A stretch of DNA of 49,583 nucleotides from contig CALUOU010000009.1 of assembly GCA_944322335.1 (NCBI GenBank), positions 1 to 49,583 of the forward strand, read 5' to 3'. Source of the DNA: an uncultured Bacteroides sp. (GTDB taxonomy: Bacteria > Bacteroidota > Bacteroidia > Bacteroidales > Bacteroidaceae). Below the pieces are notes generated by a model that did not search any database, had not been told where the DNA came from, and worked only from the letters and a program-made list of their open reading frames with translations. Both the position numbers and the translations under genes were made by a program. The number at the start of each line of letters is the position of its first letter. The stretch's first letter is position 1. Of the stretch, positions 1 to 8,475 are shown one piece after another.

Positions 1-1185
1 ATCTTCCAGCGCTTTCTTCGGCAAGGTGTGTGTGAAACACAACACCAGGAAACCGATGGCCACCGTTGTAATGGCCGACACGACAAAGCGCATGCGGCAT
101 GCCTCCGGATCAGCCTCGCTGACAAACAAATCTGTATAAAGCGGTGATATGAACTGTCCCAACTGGGCCACAGACATGATGATGGCCACCCCTAAGGTGC
201 GTTGTCGGGGAGTGACAATGCGCGGCAAGTAAAGCGAAATGGGCGGCAGCGCGAATCCTCCGCCTAAACCGACAACCAGACAGCCGGCCATCACGATGCC
301 ATAAGACTCGGCAAAAGCGATGATCAGATAGCCTGACGCCATGATAATGGTGGCAAAAGGCATGGTCCAGTCTTTCAGGTTCCGCATGATCCACGCCAAC
401 AGGATGCCGGCGACGATGGCCGGAATCCGCATCAATGACAAAGCGTAACCGCACTCCTTCGCATCGCCAATGCCTTCCACGTCCATGAACAAAGCCAAGT
501 CTGTGTTGATGACAAAGTAGCAGGCGAATATCATCATGGCGAAAAAGGCCAGTATCAGGATCTTCTTGCTCATCTTCTGTTTCTGTCCGCCGGCGTCTCC
601 CTTCTTCTTAGGAGCGTAAGGCGGAATGGAAGGCATAAACAGGAACGTGAGAATGATGGATACGATGACGAAAGCATACACCAAAAACGAATATCGCCAC
701 GACATGCTGGCCAGCACTCCCGAAAGGCTCATAAAGATCAGACCGCCCAACTGGTTGGACGACCCTTGCAGTCCCAACAGCTTGCTGCGCTTGCCGGGAT
801 CGGGAGCGAAATCAAAGATAAGAGATGTGGACAACGGGGTCATGATGCCCAGCCCCACACCAAACAGAAGGCGCATGAGCAACAGCAGACGGAAATCGTT
901 GACAAAACCTCCCGCCACACCGAACACCAGGAAGAGAACCATGCCCGTGAGCAACAGCCTCTTCTTGTCGATGCGCGCAGTCAGGCGGGCCGACAACAGC
1001 CCCATAGGCATCATCACCAAGGTCGGCAACGTCAGCACCAGCTTGGCCTGCGTGACGGAAATGCCGGGAAAAGCGTCACGGATAGCCGCCAATGCAGGAG
1101 AAACTGCTGTCGGTGCCATGATGGTCAACACCGATACCGACAAAATGGACGGTATCAACATCTTGGAATATCTTCTTTCTTCCAT
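1..1185 (-). CDS. MFS transporter (3' end outside window)
   Basis: Major facilitator superfamily permease in the inner membrane. Reading the minus strand from ATG at 1185 gives about 395 residues without a stop, so the C-terminus is cut off by the window edge. The protein is a run of hydrophobic helices; residues after the second helix (GLLSARLTARIDKKR) match the loop 2-3 motif A of MFS carriers, and a basic central loop (KKKGDAGGQKQK) divides two six-helix halves. It lies 62 bases after the ThDP enzyme in the same direction and is probably the last or near-last gene of that operon, so it may import the substrate or export the product of the pathway. Substrate cannot be read from the sequence. 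Family call is secure; specificity is unknown. Confidence 0.85.
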   Translation of the reverse strand, partial: MEERRYSKMLIPSILSVSVLTIMAPTAVSPALAAIRDAFPGISVTQAKLVLTLPTLVMMPMGLLSARLTARIDKKRLLLTGMVLFLVFGVAGGFVNDFRLLLLMRLLFGVGLGIMTPLSTSLIFDFAPDPGKRSKLLGLQGSSNQLGGLIFMSLSGVLASMSWRYSFLVYAFVIVSIILTFLFMPSIPPYAPKKKGDAGGQKQKMSKKILILAFFAMMIFACYFVINTDLALFMDVEGIGDAKECGYALSLMRIPAIVAGILLAWIMRNLKDWTMPFATIIMASGYLIIAFAESYGIVMAGCLVVGLGGGFALPPISLYLPRIVTPRQRTLGVAIIMSVAQLGQFISPLYTDLFVSEADPEACRMRFVVSAITTVAIGFLVLCFTHTLPKKALED

Positions 1186-1247
1186 TTCTTTTCTTTGTTT
1201 TCTAAAAAGACAAGAGGCAATGACTGACATTGGCCGCAGCCGTCAGC

Positions 1248-2906
1248 CTATACCTTTCCCAAATCGAAAGGAGGATATGCCTCACTGTCCACCAGCACAT
1301 CAATAATGCAAGGCTTGCCCAGGCTCAAGGCTTCTCTGAAAACAGGAACAAACTCATCGAGTCTTTCCACCCGATAGCCCTTGGCTCCGCACGCCTCGGC
1401 GTACTTCACAAAATCGGGGTTCTCAAAGGACATGAACGCCTCGTCATTATACATGTTGAGAAGGAACTTCTTAATGATGTTAAACTCATTGTTATCAAAA
1501 ACGACCCAAATCACAGGGATGTCATATTGCACCGCCGTCATCAGCTCAAAGCCGGCCATCTGATAACATCCGTCACCCACACAGGCGATCACGGCCTTGT
1601 CCGGATTGGCACATTTCACGCCGATGCAGCCGTTGGTATGACTGGCCATCGGACCGAAGCTGCCCGGATTCTGATAACGCCGGTTGCCGCTCAGCTTCAG
1701 ATAACAGTTTGCCCAAAGCATGTGCGAACCGGCATCTCCCATGACGATGGCGTTTTCAGGCAGGTTGTCCGAAAGCAGACGCACCATGTCGCCAGGGAAT
1801 ATGCGCTTGGCGTCGCGATGCTCCGGCTCGTCATAATAATGTCCCGTGGGCAGTGCCGGAAGCTGAGACACAGTCAGGCCGCAGGCATCCAGCAAAGCCA
1901 GGATGGATCTTAAAGCCGGTCTCACATCGCTCACCACACGGACATCCGCCTTGTAGACCTTGTCTATCTCGGCCGGATCTATGTTGATATGTATCAATCG
2001 CTTGCCTTCATACAGATCGGGCTTGAACGCAAAAGTGGCATTCTGCGCGAACGAATTTCCCATGGCCAGCACCACTTCCGCCTCATTGAAATACGCATTG
2101 GCCGCTTTGTCGCCCGACGTGCCATACACACCCAGACAAAGGGGATGGCTTTCCGGCAGGAATCCCTTCGCGTCCATGGTCTGCACAAAGGGGATCTTAT
2201 ATTTTTCTATCAGCTCTTTCAGTTCGGCTGCCGCTTCGCTGCGGATGCAGCCGTAACCGATCATGGCCAATATCTTCTTATTCTCACGGATGGCGGCAGC
2301 CAACACATCGGCCGCCTGCTTCAGAGAAGCCTCATCGGCATTGACCGGTCTGATGTTCACCCGGATGGGGCGGTAATTGGTGACTTCCGCTGTAGTCACG
2401 TCCTTCGGTATGTGAATATGGACAGGTCCCGGACGGCCTTCAAAAGCTGTGTTGATAGCATCTTCCAGAATGTCACACGTGTCTTCCGCACGTTCCAGGA
2501 TGTATGACTTCTTGGTGGTCGCGCTGAACATGGCTTGCGAATCGGGCGTGCGGCTTAGGCCTGTAGACTCGTTCAGCGCGCCTTTGCCCCGCTGGTTCAT
2601 AGACGTATAACCCGTAATAGCAAGGACCGGCAAAGAATCGGATAACGCTACTGCCATGCCGGAAAACAGGTTGAAAGCTCCGGGACCGCCTGTGGCAAAG
2701 CATACGCCCAAGTTATTGGGGTTGAACATGGTATAGCCACAAGCCATGAACGATGCAGCCTGTTCGTTACGAATGATGATCGTCTTGATCTTTTTTGAAT
2801 CGCGCAATGCCAGCAACATGGAAGCGTTTACCTGGCCGCTGCCTCCAAAAACATAATTTACGCCAATATCTTCAAGCGCCTTTACTATTGTTTGGTTTAC
2901 ATCCAT
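1248..2906 (-). CDS. Thiamine-diphosphate-dependent enzyme, acetolactate synthase-like
   Basis: A 552-aa enzyme of the acetolactate synthase/pyruvate oxidase/benzoylformate decarboxylase superfamily, which cleave or join bonds next to a 2-keto group. Visible: N-terminal PYR domain with the cofactor-activating Glu48 (RNEQAA), central domain about 190-340, and C-terminal PP domain with the ThDP/Mg motif GDG at 444-446 followed by NN at 472-473. No separate regulatory (IlvN-like) subunit is nearby, which argues against a biosynthetic acetolactate synthase. It follows the tautomerase by 112 bases that carry GC hairpins and an ATCACTA-type leader. The context (tautomerase, DJ-1 protein, cupin, MFS) suggests metabolism of a keto acid or reactive carbonyl. 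Fold and cofactor are clear; the reaction is not. Confidence 0.85.
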   Translation of the reverse strand: MDVNQTIVKALEDIGVNYVFGGSGQVNASMLLALRDSKKIKTIIIRNEQAASFMACGYTMFNPNNLGVCFATGGPGAFNLFSGMAVALSDSLPVLAITGYTSMNQRGKGALNESTGLSRTPDSQAMFSATTKKSYILERAEDTCDILEDAINTAFEGRPGPVHIHIPKDVTTAEVTNYRPIRVNIRPVNADEASLKQAADVLAAAIRENKKILAMIGYGCIRSEAAAELKELIEKYKIPFVQTMDAKGFLPESHPLCLGVYGTSGDKAANAYFNEAEVVLAMGNSFAQNATFAFKPDLYEGKRLIHINIDPAEIDKVYKADVRVVSDVRPALRSILALLDACGLTVSQLPALPTGHYYDEPEHRDAKRIFPGDMVRLLSDNLPENAIVMGDAGSHMLWANCYLKLSGNRRYQNPGSFGPMASHTNGCIGVKCANPDKAVIACVGDGCYQMAGFELMTAVQYDIPVIWVVFDNNEFNIIKKFLLNMYNDEAFMSFENPDFVKYAEACGAKGYRVERLDEFVPVFREALSLGKPCIIDVLVDSEAYPPFDLGKV

Positions 2907-2911
2907 TGTTT

Positions 2912-2945
2912 TTTAGTGATTAAGTATTAGTGATTAGTGATTAGT
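2912..2945 (-). promoter_or_regulatory. ATCACTA-repeat leader before ThDP gene
   Basis: On the minus strand the bases just upstream of the ATG at 2906 contain three AATCACT/ACTAAT copies, A-rich and without a Shine-Dalgarno site. Similar leaders precede tsaE and birA. Probably a 5' untranslated translation-enhancing or slippage-prone leader; function is inferred. Confidence 0.35.
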
Positions 2946-3018
2946 ATTCGTAACGACCGCTTGCGGTCGGACTCCTGATCAGCCGTGGGTGCCTGCACCT
3001 ACGGATTCATGTCAGACG

Positions 3019-3252
3019 CTAATCTTTTTTCCATTCCTCTTCATTGAATTTGGCCTTTGCGTTCTTCGGCGGATTTTCCGAAAACAGTTTTCCTCCTGCG
3101 GCAGCCTCGTTCAGACCATATCCGTTAAAGAAAAGATAGACACGGTCCTTAGGGACACCGCTCACTTCCGAGAAAGTGGAGATGAACTTGTCGGCGATGA
3201 TTTTCTTCTGCTCATCGGTCATCTCGATGCTGTGGATTACAATTGCTGGCAT
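3019..3252 (-). CDS. Small 4-oxalocrotonate tautomerase/MIF-family protein
   Basis: 77-aa protein beginning MPAIVIHS. Proline directly after the initiator Met is the catalytic base of the tautomerase superfamily, and the length matches the 4-OT class (60-80 aa). The segment MTDEQKKIIADKFISTFSEVSGVPKDRVYLFFN is typical of this fold: helix, then a strand carrying the second active-site face. These enzymes interconvert keto and enol forms and work as small oligomers in the cytoplasm. It lies between the DJ-1 gene (78 bases upstream, with a strong hairpin between) and the ThDP gene. It may supply the keto tautomer used by the ThDP enzyme; that link is inferred from position only. Confidence 0.75.
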   Translation of the reverse strand: MPAIVIHSIEMTDEQKKIIADKFISTFSEVSGVPKDRVYLFFNGYGLNEAAAGGKLFSENPPKNAKAKFNEEEWKKD

Positions 3253-3276
3253 TTGCTTTTACTTTTTTTTCAAAAC

Positions 3277-3310
3277 AGAGAGAAGAGCCGGGCAACCGGC
3301 CCGTCTCTCT
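3277..3310 (-). terminator. GC-rich hairpin between DJ-1 and tautomerase genes
   Basis: AGAGAGA (3277-3283) pairs with TCTCTCT (3304-3310), with an inner GCCGG/CCGGC stem and a short loop. On the minus strand the stem is followed by TGTTTTG then A-rich sequence. It could be an intrinsic terminator with partial read-through, or a stabilising intercistronic hairpin. The U-tract is weak. Confidence 0.45.
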
Positions 3311-3330
3311 GGAATTAGAAATACGATTAA

Positions 3331-4104
3331 TTACTTCAAGGAGTTCAATACCTTTACGATCATGTCACCGTATGCGATAGAAGACTCTACGGAAGTGCCG
3401 GTGATGAACGGATGGTCGTAGTAAACCTGAGGGCTCTCACGGTTGGCATTGATGCGGGCGATGCATGCGCCGTTAGGACCTACAGCGTCACGAACCAAGT
3501 CTTCGATCGGCCACAGGAATCCCGGAGTGATGACGTTCGTGCCGCAGTTGTCGGGAGTCGCGCCATAAAGCTCATAAGACATAGCCATACCCGGACCATA
3601 GAAGTCCCATGCGCGCGGGTGAGCGCAGATCTTCTTGCCGTAGATGATGGACTTATAGTCGTTCTCCGGATCGCGCAGGAATACCAGCGTGGACACAGCG
3701 TAGCACAATGCGGCTACGATCTTGCCGCTCTTGTATGCGTCCATGATCAGCTTGTGGAGCTCCCAGCAGTTGCACATGTCGAGCATGGCGCCCGGTCCGC
3801 CTGTCAAGGCGATGCAGTCATAGTCATCCATGTTGACTTCGGAGAATTTCAGCGGATGTGCCCATTCGTCGCCGTCTACCAGCTCCTTGCAACGGTCACA
3901 AACTTCCTGCGGATTGGTCTTGATGTTCTGCACACCATCCACAAAGTCCGGATCCACACTGATTTGGAAAGGCAGGGGTTTCTTTCCCTGAGGAGTGGCC
4001 AATGTCACTTCAAAGCCTGCTTTCTTACATGCATCCCAAGGAGCCTGCAATTCTTCACCCCACGAACCGTAGTTGGTCGCAATAATTAAAACTTTCTTTG
4101 CCAT
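3331..4104 (-). CDS. DJ-1/PfpI (class I glutamine amidotransferase-like) protein
   Basis: 257 aa from the ATG at 4104 (MAKKVLIIAT), preferred over an upstream in-frame ATG at 4134 because homologues begin with this first beta strand. The nucleophile elbow is AALCYA, with the acidic partner in GSWGEELQAP near the N-terminus, the pair that orients the reactive Cys in DJ-1/Hsp31-type proteins. The protein is longer than DJ-1 itself (about 185 aa) and carries an insert between strands, as in Hsp31/glyoxalase III-like members. Likely roles are glyoxalase, deglycase or hydratase activity on reactive carbonyls. It follows the first solenoid gene by 59 bases containing a small hairpin (4135-4150) and is probably co-transcribed with it. 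Confidence 0.8.
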   Translation of the reverse strand: MAKKVLIIATNYGSWGEELQAPWDACKKAGFEVTLATPQGKKPLPFQISVDPDFVDGVQNIKTNPQEVCDRCKELVDGDEWAHPLKFSEVNMDDYDCIALTGGPGAMLDMCNCWELHKLIMDAYKSGKIVAALCYAVSTLVFLRDPENDYKSIIYGKKICAHPRAWDFYGPGMAMSYELYGATPDNCGTNVITPGFLWPIEDLVRDAVGPNGACIARINANRESPQVYYDHPFITGTSVESSIAYGDMIVKVLNSLK

Positions 4105-4163
4105 AATTCTTAACTGATAATTAAAATTAAACATGCAGGGGCAAACCTGCTTTTATCATTCAC

Positions 4164-5495
4164 TTATTGTTTTTTTATCGTCATCTTGCCTGCATTCAAC
4201 ACTTGGAACGTGTCTCCCCGCTCCTGGGCTTCTTTCCGCTGCCAGACCAGATCTTCGGCTTTCACGTCGGGAAGAGCCTCTCCTTCCAGAACCAGACTCG
4301 CATGCGCGAAATCAAACAGGCCGCTGTTGCAGACAAACAAGTCTTTGGTTTCGGCAAAATCACGGGCAGCCGTCCGCCATTCTCCTATCTCAATGTGATA
4401 AGGGAAATTCTTGGCCGACTGCACATTCGCGCCCAGTTCCGCTACAAGGAAATCGTAAGGGCCGGACTTGGTGACCGTGATAGAACCTGTGTTCTCCATG
4501 CGGTGCGCCTGCTCTTCCTTGCCCACCATTTCGCTGTAGATGCCGAAAGCCACGGCGTGAGGCGTAGAGGCTTCGCTTCCTTCCAGATGCACCTTCACCG
4601 TGCCGGTGTTGATGATGGGAGGCACAGTCATGGCATTGGGGAAAGAATGCTCATAGAACGCACACGCCAGCGGATAGGACTGGTAAAGGAAAGAGACCTT
4701 CTGCTCGATGAACCGTGCCTTGGACACGATGTCCACAGTCCCTTCGTTCAGAATGTGTGTATTGGCAAAACGGGCTATCGTCATGATGCGGCCGGAAGAT
4801 TTCACCTCAATGCTCCCCTTGTTGACAATGGCGCCACCCAGCCCGGTGGTGGCCAGGACACGGATGGTGGAAGCCCGTTCCATGTCGAGACTGATCTTTC
4901 CGTTGTTGATAATGGTCAGGTTGTTGGCCGGAACAGCGATGGCACGGGCCTGAGTGGCATACGAGCCATTGCCGACGAGCTGGATCTCGCCGTTGTTGAT
5001 GATGGTCGAGTTCTCGCCGGCCAGCAAAGTCTCGCCATAGACAGGTGTCTCCGAATCGATGTTCTGGTCAAAGTAAATGCGGATGACCCCCTCATTGATC
5101 AGCATAGAGTCCTTGCCGGCTGCCATGGCAAAACATTTGATGAAACGATACAGCCCCTTTGGCGCGTCCGGAGTGGCTTTGACCTGCTCTTTATATGCCT
5201 TGACCATTTCATCCAGATGAATCTCAATGATGCCTTCATTGATCAGGGTGGCGTTCGGAGCCAAATGGTGTCTGCCCGGATTGGCCTCATCATCGGTCAG
5301 GGCTGCCATCCCGTAAAGGGCGATGTTGCGTCCGTTCAATACTTGACCCGCAGCGATAGCCTGTTCGGTAATGTCTGCTATGTTGCCTGTTTGCGGACGG
5401 GTGATCACGATGTGGCTGCGGTTCACACCGTACGCGCCGCTCCCCACCCGCAAGCTTTGTTCCGTCACTGTCAGATTATCTAAGTTGTTATTCAT
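4164..5495 (-). CDS. Uncharacterised beta-solenoid-like repeat protein, paralogue A
   Basis: 443-aa protein that I cannot assign to a named family. It contains eight copies of a N-x-G-x-[IV]-x-[IV] motif, with the N-x-G triplets at 86, 134, 167, 197, 225, 250, 296 and 335, giving rungs of 25-48 residues as in a right-handed beta-helix. There is no signal peptide, membrane helix or barrel domain, so it appears cytoplasmic. The C-terminal section 340-400 (SGPYDFLVAELG, then GEWRTAARDF and LFVCNSG) is shared with paralogue B and with the lipoprotein just upstream. It starts 22 bases after paralogue B. The regular rungs suggest a structural or binding role; no catalytic motif is obvious. Confidence 0.8.
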   Translation of the reverse strand: MNNNLDNLTVTEQSLRVGSGAYGVNRSHIVITRPQTGNIADITEQAIAAGQVLNGRNIALYGMAALTDDEANPGRHHLAPNATLINEGIIEIHLDEMVKAYKEQVKATPDAPKGLYRFIKCFAMAAGKDSMLINEGVIRIYFDQNIDSETPVYGETLLAGENSTIINNGEIQLVGNGSYATQARAIAVPANNLTIINNGKISLDMERASTIRVLATTGLGGAIVNKGSIEVKSSGRIMTIARFANTHILNEGTVDIVSKARFIEQKVSFLYQSYPLACAFYEHSFPNAMTVPPIINTGTVKVHLEGSEASTPHAVAFGIYSEMVGKEEQAHRMENTGSITVTKSGPYDFLVAELGANVQSAKNFPYHIEIGEWRTAARDFAETKDLFVCNSGLFDFAHASLVLEGEALPDVKAEDLVWQRKEAQERGDTFQVLNAGKMTIKKQ

Positions 5496-5517
5496 AAACG
5501 TTACAGTTTTTTTTAAT

Positions 5518-6837
5518 CTATTCCTTCACCTCGCATGTCTCTCCTGCCTCTTTGGATGCCTCAATCTGGTACACCAGCTCGTCGGCGGCAGGCCGGACGG
5601 CAGAGGCTTCATCCCCCGTCAGCTCCAAAGCCATTTCAGACAAGTCAAACTTGGCGCTGCGGCAGATGAACAAATCGCGCGTCCGGGCAAAGTCGCGTGC
5701 CCGCGTCTTCCAACGTCCGATTTTCACATTGACGGGGAAATCGCCCACCGACTGCATGTTCACGCCCACTTCGGCCGTATGGTAATGCACGGGGCCTTCT
5801 TGTGTCACCTCGACGCTCCCTTCATTGACCATCAGGTGTACGGGAGTCTCGCCTTTGGTGCCCACCTGCATGCAGTAGAAGCCGAACGCCACGGCATTGG
5901 GACCTGAGGCTTCCGTGCCACACAGACGCACCTTGATGATGCCCCGGTTCACCGTGGGGCAGGTAGGAAGATCGTTGGGCAGGAAGTGCTCATACATCGC
6001 TGTGGCCAAGGGGTCGAACTGATAATGGTAAGACACCTTGTTTTCCAGGAAGGTGGCCAGCGACGTGATTTCTATCGTGCCATTGTTGGTCATGCGTGTC
6101 CCGGCCAGACACCCCAGCACCATGATCCGTCCTCCGGTCTTCACCCGGATCACACCGTTGTTGGTCAGCGAGCCGTATTGTCCGGCTGTGTGCAGGATGC
6201 GTGTCTGGTAAGCCCGTTCCAGATCAACGGTGATCTCCCCTTCGTTGATGACCTGCAGGTGGCTGTCCATGCTCCCCACTCCACGGATATAGCTTTGCCA
6301 GGATCCGTTTCCTATGAAATGGATTTCCCCCCGGTTGATCATCAGGGAATGGGCGTTGGCCCACATCGCACAGCCGTAGAGCGACACACCGGCCTCGATG
6401 TCCTGATCCATGTAGACATTGATGGTGCCTTCGTTGATCAGCATGGAGCCTGTGCCGGCAGCCATGGCATAGCAGCGGACGGTGTCGTTGTTGTAATTGT
6501 CCGGATCATCGGTCTTGGCCTTCCGCTCCATGTACAAATCATAGATTTCCTTGAAATGGATGTCTATGATCCCCCGGTTGATGAGCGTGGCATTGGGAGC
6601 CAGCGTCTTTTCGCCCGGTCGGTCAGGATTGTCTTCCAAGGCTGCCAGTCCGCAAAGGGCGATGTTCTTCACCTTCACGCCCGGCTGTCCCGGTATGTTG
6701 CCGTGATGGTATTCAAAATAGTTGATGCCTTCAGGCTTGGAGATGTCCAGATGGCCGTAGTTCACGGCATAACCGCCTCTCCCTACGACAATGGCTTCGC
6801 GTGACACCTTATCATTATCATTCATATACTCTTCCAT
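5518..6837 (-). CDS. Uncharacterised beta-solenoid-like repeat protein, paralogue B
   Basis: 439 aa, clearly paralogous to the gene just downstream: the eight N-x-G motifs lie at 87, 135, 168, 198, 226, 251, 297 and 338, almost the same spacing as in paralogue A (48, 33, 30, 28, 25, 46 and about 40 residues). Shared blocks include LAPNATLIN near 80, CxAMAAGxxSMLINEG near 125 and the C-terminal IGRWKTRARDFARTRDLF block. No signal peptide. It begins 5 bases after the lipoprotein stop, so translation is probably coupled. A second in-frame ATG at 6825 (MNDNDK) aligns better with the start of paralogue A (MNNNLDN) and may be the true start. Function unknown. Confidence 0.8.
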   Translation of the reverse strand: MEEYMNDNDKVSREAIVVGRGGYAVNYGHLDISKPEGINYFEYHHGNIPGQPGVKVKNIALCGLAALEDNPDRPGEKTLAPNATLINRGIIDIHFKEIYDLYMERKAKTDDPDNYNNDTVRCYAMAAGTGSMLINEGTINVYMDQDIEAGVSLYGCAMWANAHSLMINRGEIHFIGNGSWQSYIRGVGSMDSHLQVINEGEITVDLERAYQTRILHTAGQYGSLTNNGVIRVKTGGRIMVLGCLAGTRMTNNGTIEITSLATFLENKVSYHYQFDPLATAMYEHFLPNDLPTCPTVNRGIIKVRLCGTEASGPNAVAFGFYCMQVGTKGETPVHLMVNEGSVEVTQEGPVHYHTAEVGVNMQSVGDFPVNVKIGRWKTRARDFARTRDLFICRSAKFDLSEMALELTGDEASAVRPAADELVYQIEASKEAGETCEVKE

Positions 6838-6842
6838 TATTC

Positions 6843-7508
6843 CTATTTGTTGCTATACAATGAAACCGTTCTGTCGCTCTGATCCCATTCCAACACATCG
6901 GCATCCTCATCAGCAGCAGAGAATGCCATTGTCTGATAACCTAAACACTCATACACGTAGGGATCTCCTCCGGCATTGTGAAGCAAGGCTGCCGGCGCCA
7001 CACTGTAGGCCGTGCCGTCCACACAGTCCTCGCTTCGTGTCAGGAACAGCTCGCCGCCGCTGAAGTCCATCTTCACTCCCCTGCCCAAAAAGAGATCACG
7101 GGTCTGACTGAAATCGCGCAAAGCCGTTCTCCAGCGTCCCAACTTGATGTCACAGGCTGCCGTTGCGGCTGCAGGCTGAGCGACGAATCCGGCTTCGGCC
7201 ACAAAGAAACGACGGGGGCCGCTCTGAGACACATTGATCGTGCCGTCGTTGACTATATTCACCTGCAGTTTAGAGCCGCTTGCGGCCAGAAGAGTGGAAG
7301 TCATTTCAAACACCACATCGTCTTCGCTTTCACCAAGCACGATGTCTTTCGTGTTGACTAATGTAGCCCCCGATTCATCGGTGATCAGAATCTCTTCCTC
7401 TTCAATTGGCTGTGGTCCTATTATGATGGGATCATCGTCATCCGAACAAGAGGATATGCCGAACAGCAAAACGCCCAACAACCATAGACTTAATAATTTT
7501 TTCTTCAT
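6843..7508 (-). CDS. Lipoprotein with the C-terminal module of the solenoid paralogues
   Basis: 221-aa lipoprotein. The signal peptide (MKKKLLSLWLLGVLLFG) ends in a lipobox with Cys21, followed by SDDDD, an acidic start typical of surface-exposed Bacteroidetes lipoproteins. Residues about 100-165 (VNDGTINVSQSGPRRFFVAEAG, then LGRWRTALRDFSQTRDLF) match the final rung and C-terminal block of the two cytoplasmic-looking paralogues, but the other seven rungs are missing. It looks like a cut-down, exported relative. It lies 26 bases after the cupin gene and 5 bases before paralogue B. Possible roles are a surface receptor or anchor for the same ligand as the solenoids; this is inference. Confidence 0.8.
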   Translation of the reverse strand: MKKKLLSLWLLGVLLFGISSCSDDDDPIIIGPQPIEEEEILITDESGATLVNTKDIVLGESEDDVVFEMTSTLLAASGSKLQVNIVNDGTINVSQSGPRRFFVAEAGFVAQPAAATAACDIKLGRWRTALRDFSQTRDLFLGRGVKMDFSGGELFLTRSEDCVDGTAYSVAPAALLHNAGGDPYVYECLGYQTMAFSAADEDADVLEWDQSDRTVSLYSNK

Positions 7509-7534
7509 AAAACAGTCCTGTATTGCTGTTTCTC

Positions 7535-7888
7535 TTACTGCTTCTTATCCCATGGGAACACCGTCTTCACGGGAGCGAACACATCGATGGCTTCCGTCTC
7601 GCCCACCGCCACAAAGCCGTGAGGCACATCTGCCGGCACGAGATAAGCGTCGCCTTCGGACAGCTCATACACTTCCTCACCGATGGTCAGACGAAAGCCG
7701 CCTTTGATGACATATCCAAACTGTTCCTGCGGATGTGTATGCATGCCCACCTCGCTGCCGTCGGACATATTCCAGTGCAGCACATTCATGTTCTTACCCA
7801 TGGCAAAATCCTGACGGACAACGCCTTTTCCCATATCTACTTTTTCCACCTCAGAATGGTTGATAATCATCTTGTTCATAACATTCAT
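7535..7888 (-). CDS. Single-domain cupin
   Basis: 117-aa small beta-barrel protein. Cupin motif 1 is GMHTHPQEQFGYVIKGG (two His and a Glu/Gln as metal ligands) and motif 2 is GDAYLVPADVPHGF (third His). No signal peptide. Proteins of this size and type are sugar- or keto-acid-binding isomerases, small dioxygenases or ligand-sensing proteins. It is the first gene after the predicted promoter at 7973-8004, which makes it the head of the operon with the lipoprotein, the solenoid pair and the carbonyl enzymes. Start ATG at 7888; later in-frame ATGs at 7879 and 7870 are possible. Enzyme activity cannot be told from sequence. Confidence 0.8.
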   Translation of the reverse strand: MNVMNKMIINHSEVEKVDMGKGVVRQDFAMGKNMNVLHWNMSDGSEVGMHTHPQEQFGYVIKGGFRLTIGEEVYELSEGDAYLVPADVPHGFVAVGETEAIDVFAPVKTVFPWDKKQ

Positions 7889-7972
7889 TTTTTATTACTT
7901 GATACTACTAATATTATTTTATTCTAATGCTGGAGACGGCCTTCAGGCACCGCCTTCACAGCGTTTTGATTT

Positions 7973-8004
7973 CAAAAATAGACAAACGTCACCACACACC
8001 CAAA
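7973..8004 (-). promoter_or_regulatory. Bacteroidetes-type promoter of cupin/solenoid operon
   Basis: Minus-strand -33 TTTG (8001-8004) and -7 TATTTTTG (7973-7980) are separated by exactly 20 bases, matching the Bacteroides consensus TTTG-N19/20-TAnnTTTG. It predicts transcription start about 80 bases before the cupin ATG. Confidence 0.7.
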
Positions 8005-8475
8005 CACACGCAAAAAACAATTGTATGAAAAAGTATGTCTGTATGTGTCATTTTATCTAAGCACAGATCAGACACAACAATAAACATTTTATAATCAACG
8101 AAATAGGAATCAAAAGAAAAGCTAAGCGGAAATCACCTCAAACACTGAAAATCCAAAGCAGCCGAAAGGATCGCATGGCCATTACAGATGTTTCAAATTG
8201 TCATAAAGCAATCTCAAACTGTCATATGCCGCTATAAACAGGCTAAAATCGTCCTCAGCAGCCAGCAGTTTTTCCGCTTCCGAAACCGGGAAACGGCCAG
8301 TATTCCTACAGATTATATACAAAATAAGTATACATATTCTTTGGAAACAGCCATTCAACAGTGAATACGAGCAATCGTTTTTTGCTTCCTGTCTTCCTAT
8401 CGGTTGATCTATTACCGCATTTGAATGCAAAGCAAAAATACACTGATTGCCAAAGGCTGCAATAAATATCAGGAC

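Noticed and set aside
4167-5483. 438-aa plus-strand frame opposite solenoid paralogue A
   Set aside because: It is the antisense of a gene with clear repeats and paralogues; its own product has no recognisable pattern.
4164-6837. Autotransporter or filamentous adhesin identity for the solenoid proteins
   Set aside because: N-x-G rungs resemble adhesin repeats, but there is no signal peptide, translocator barrel or sorting domain.
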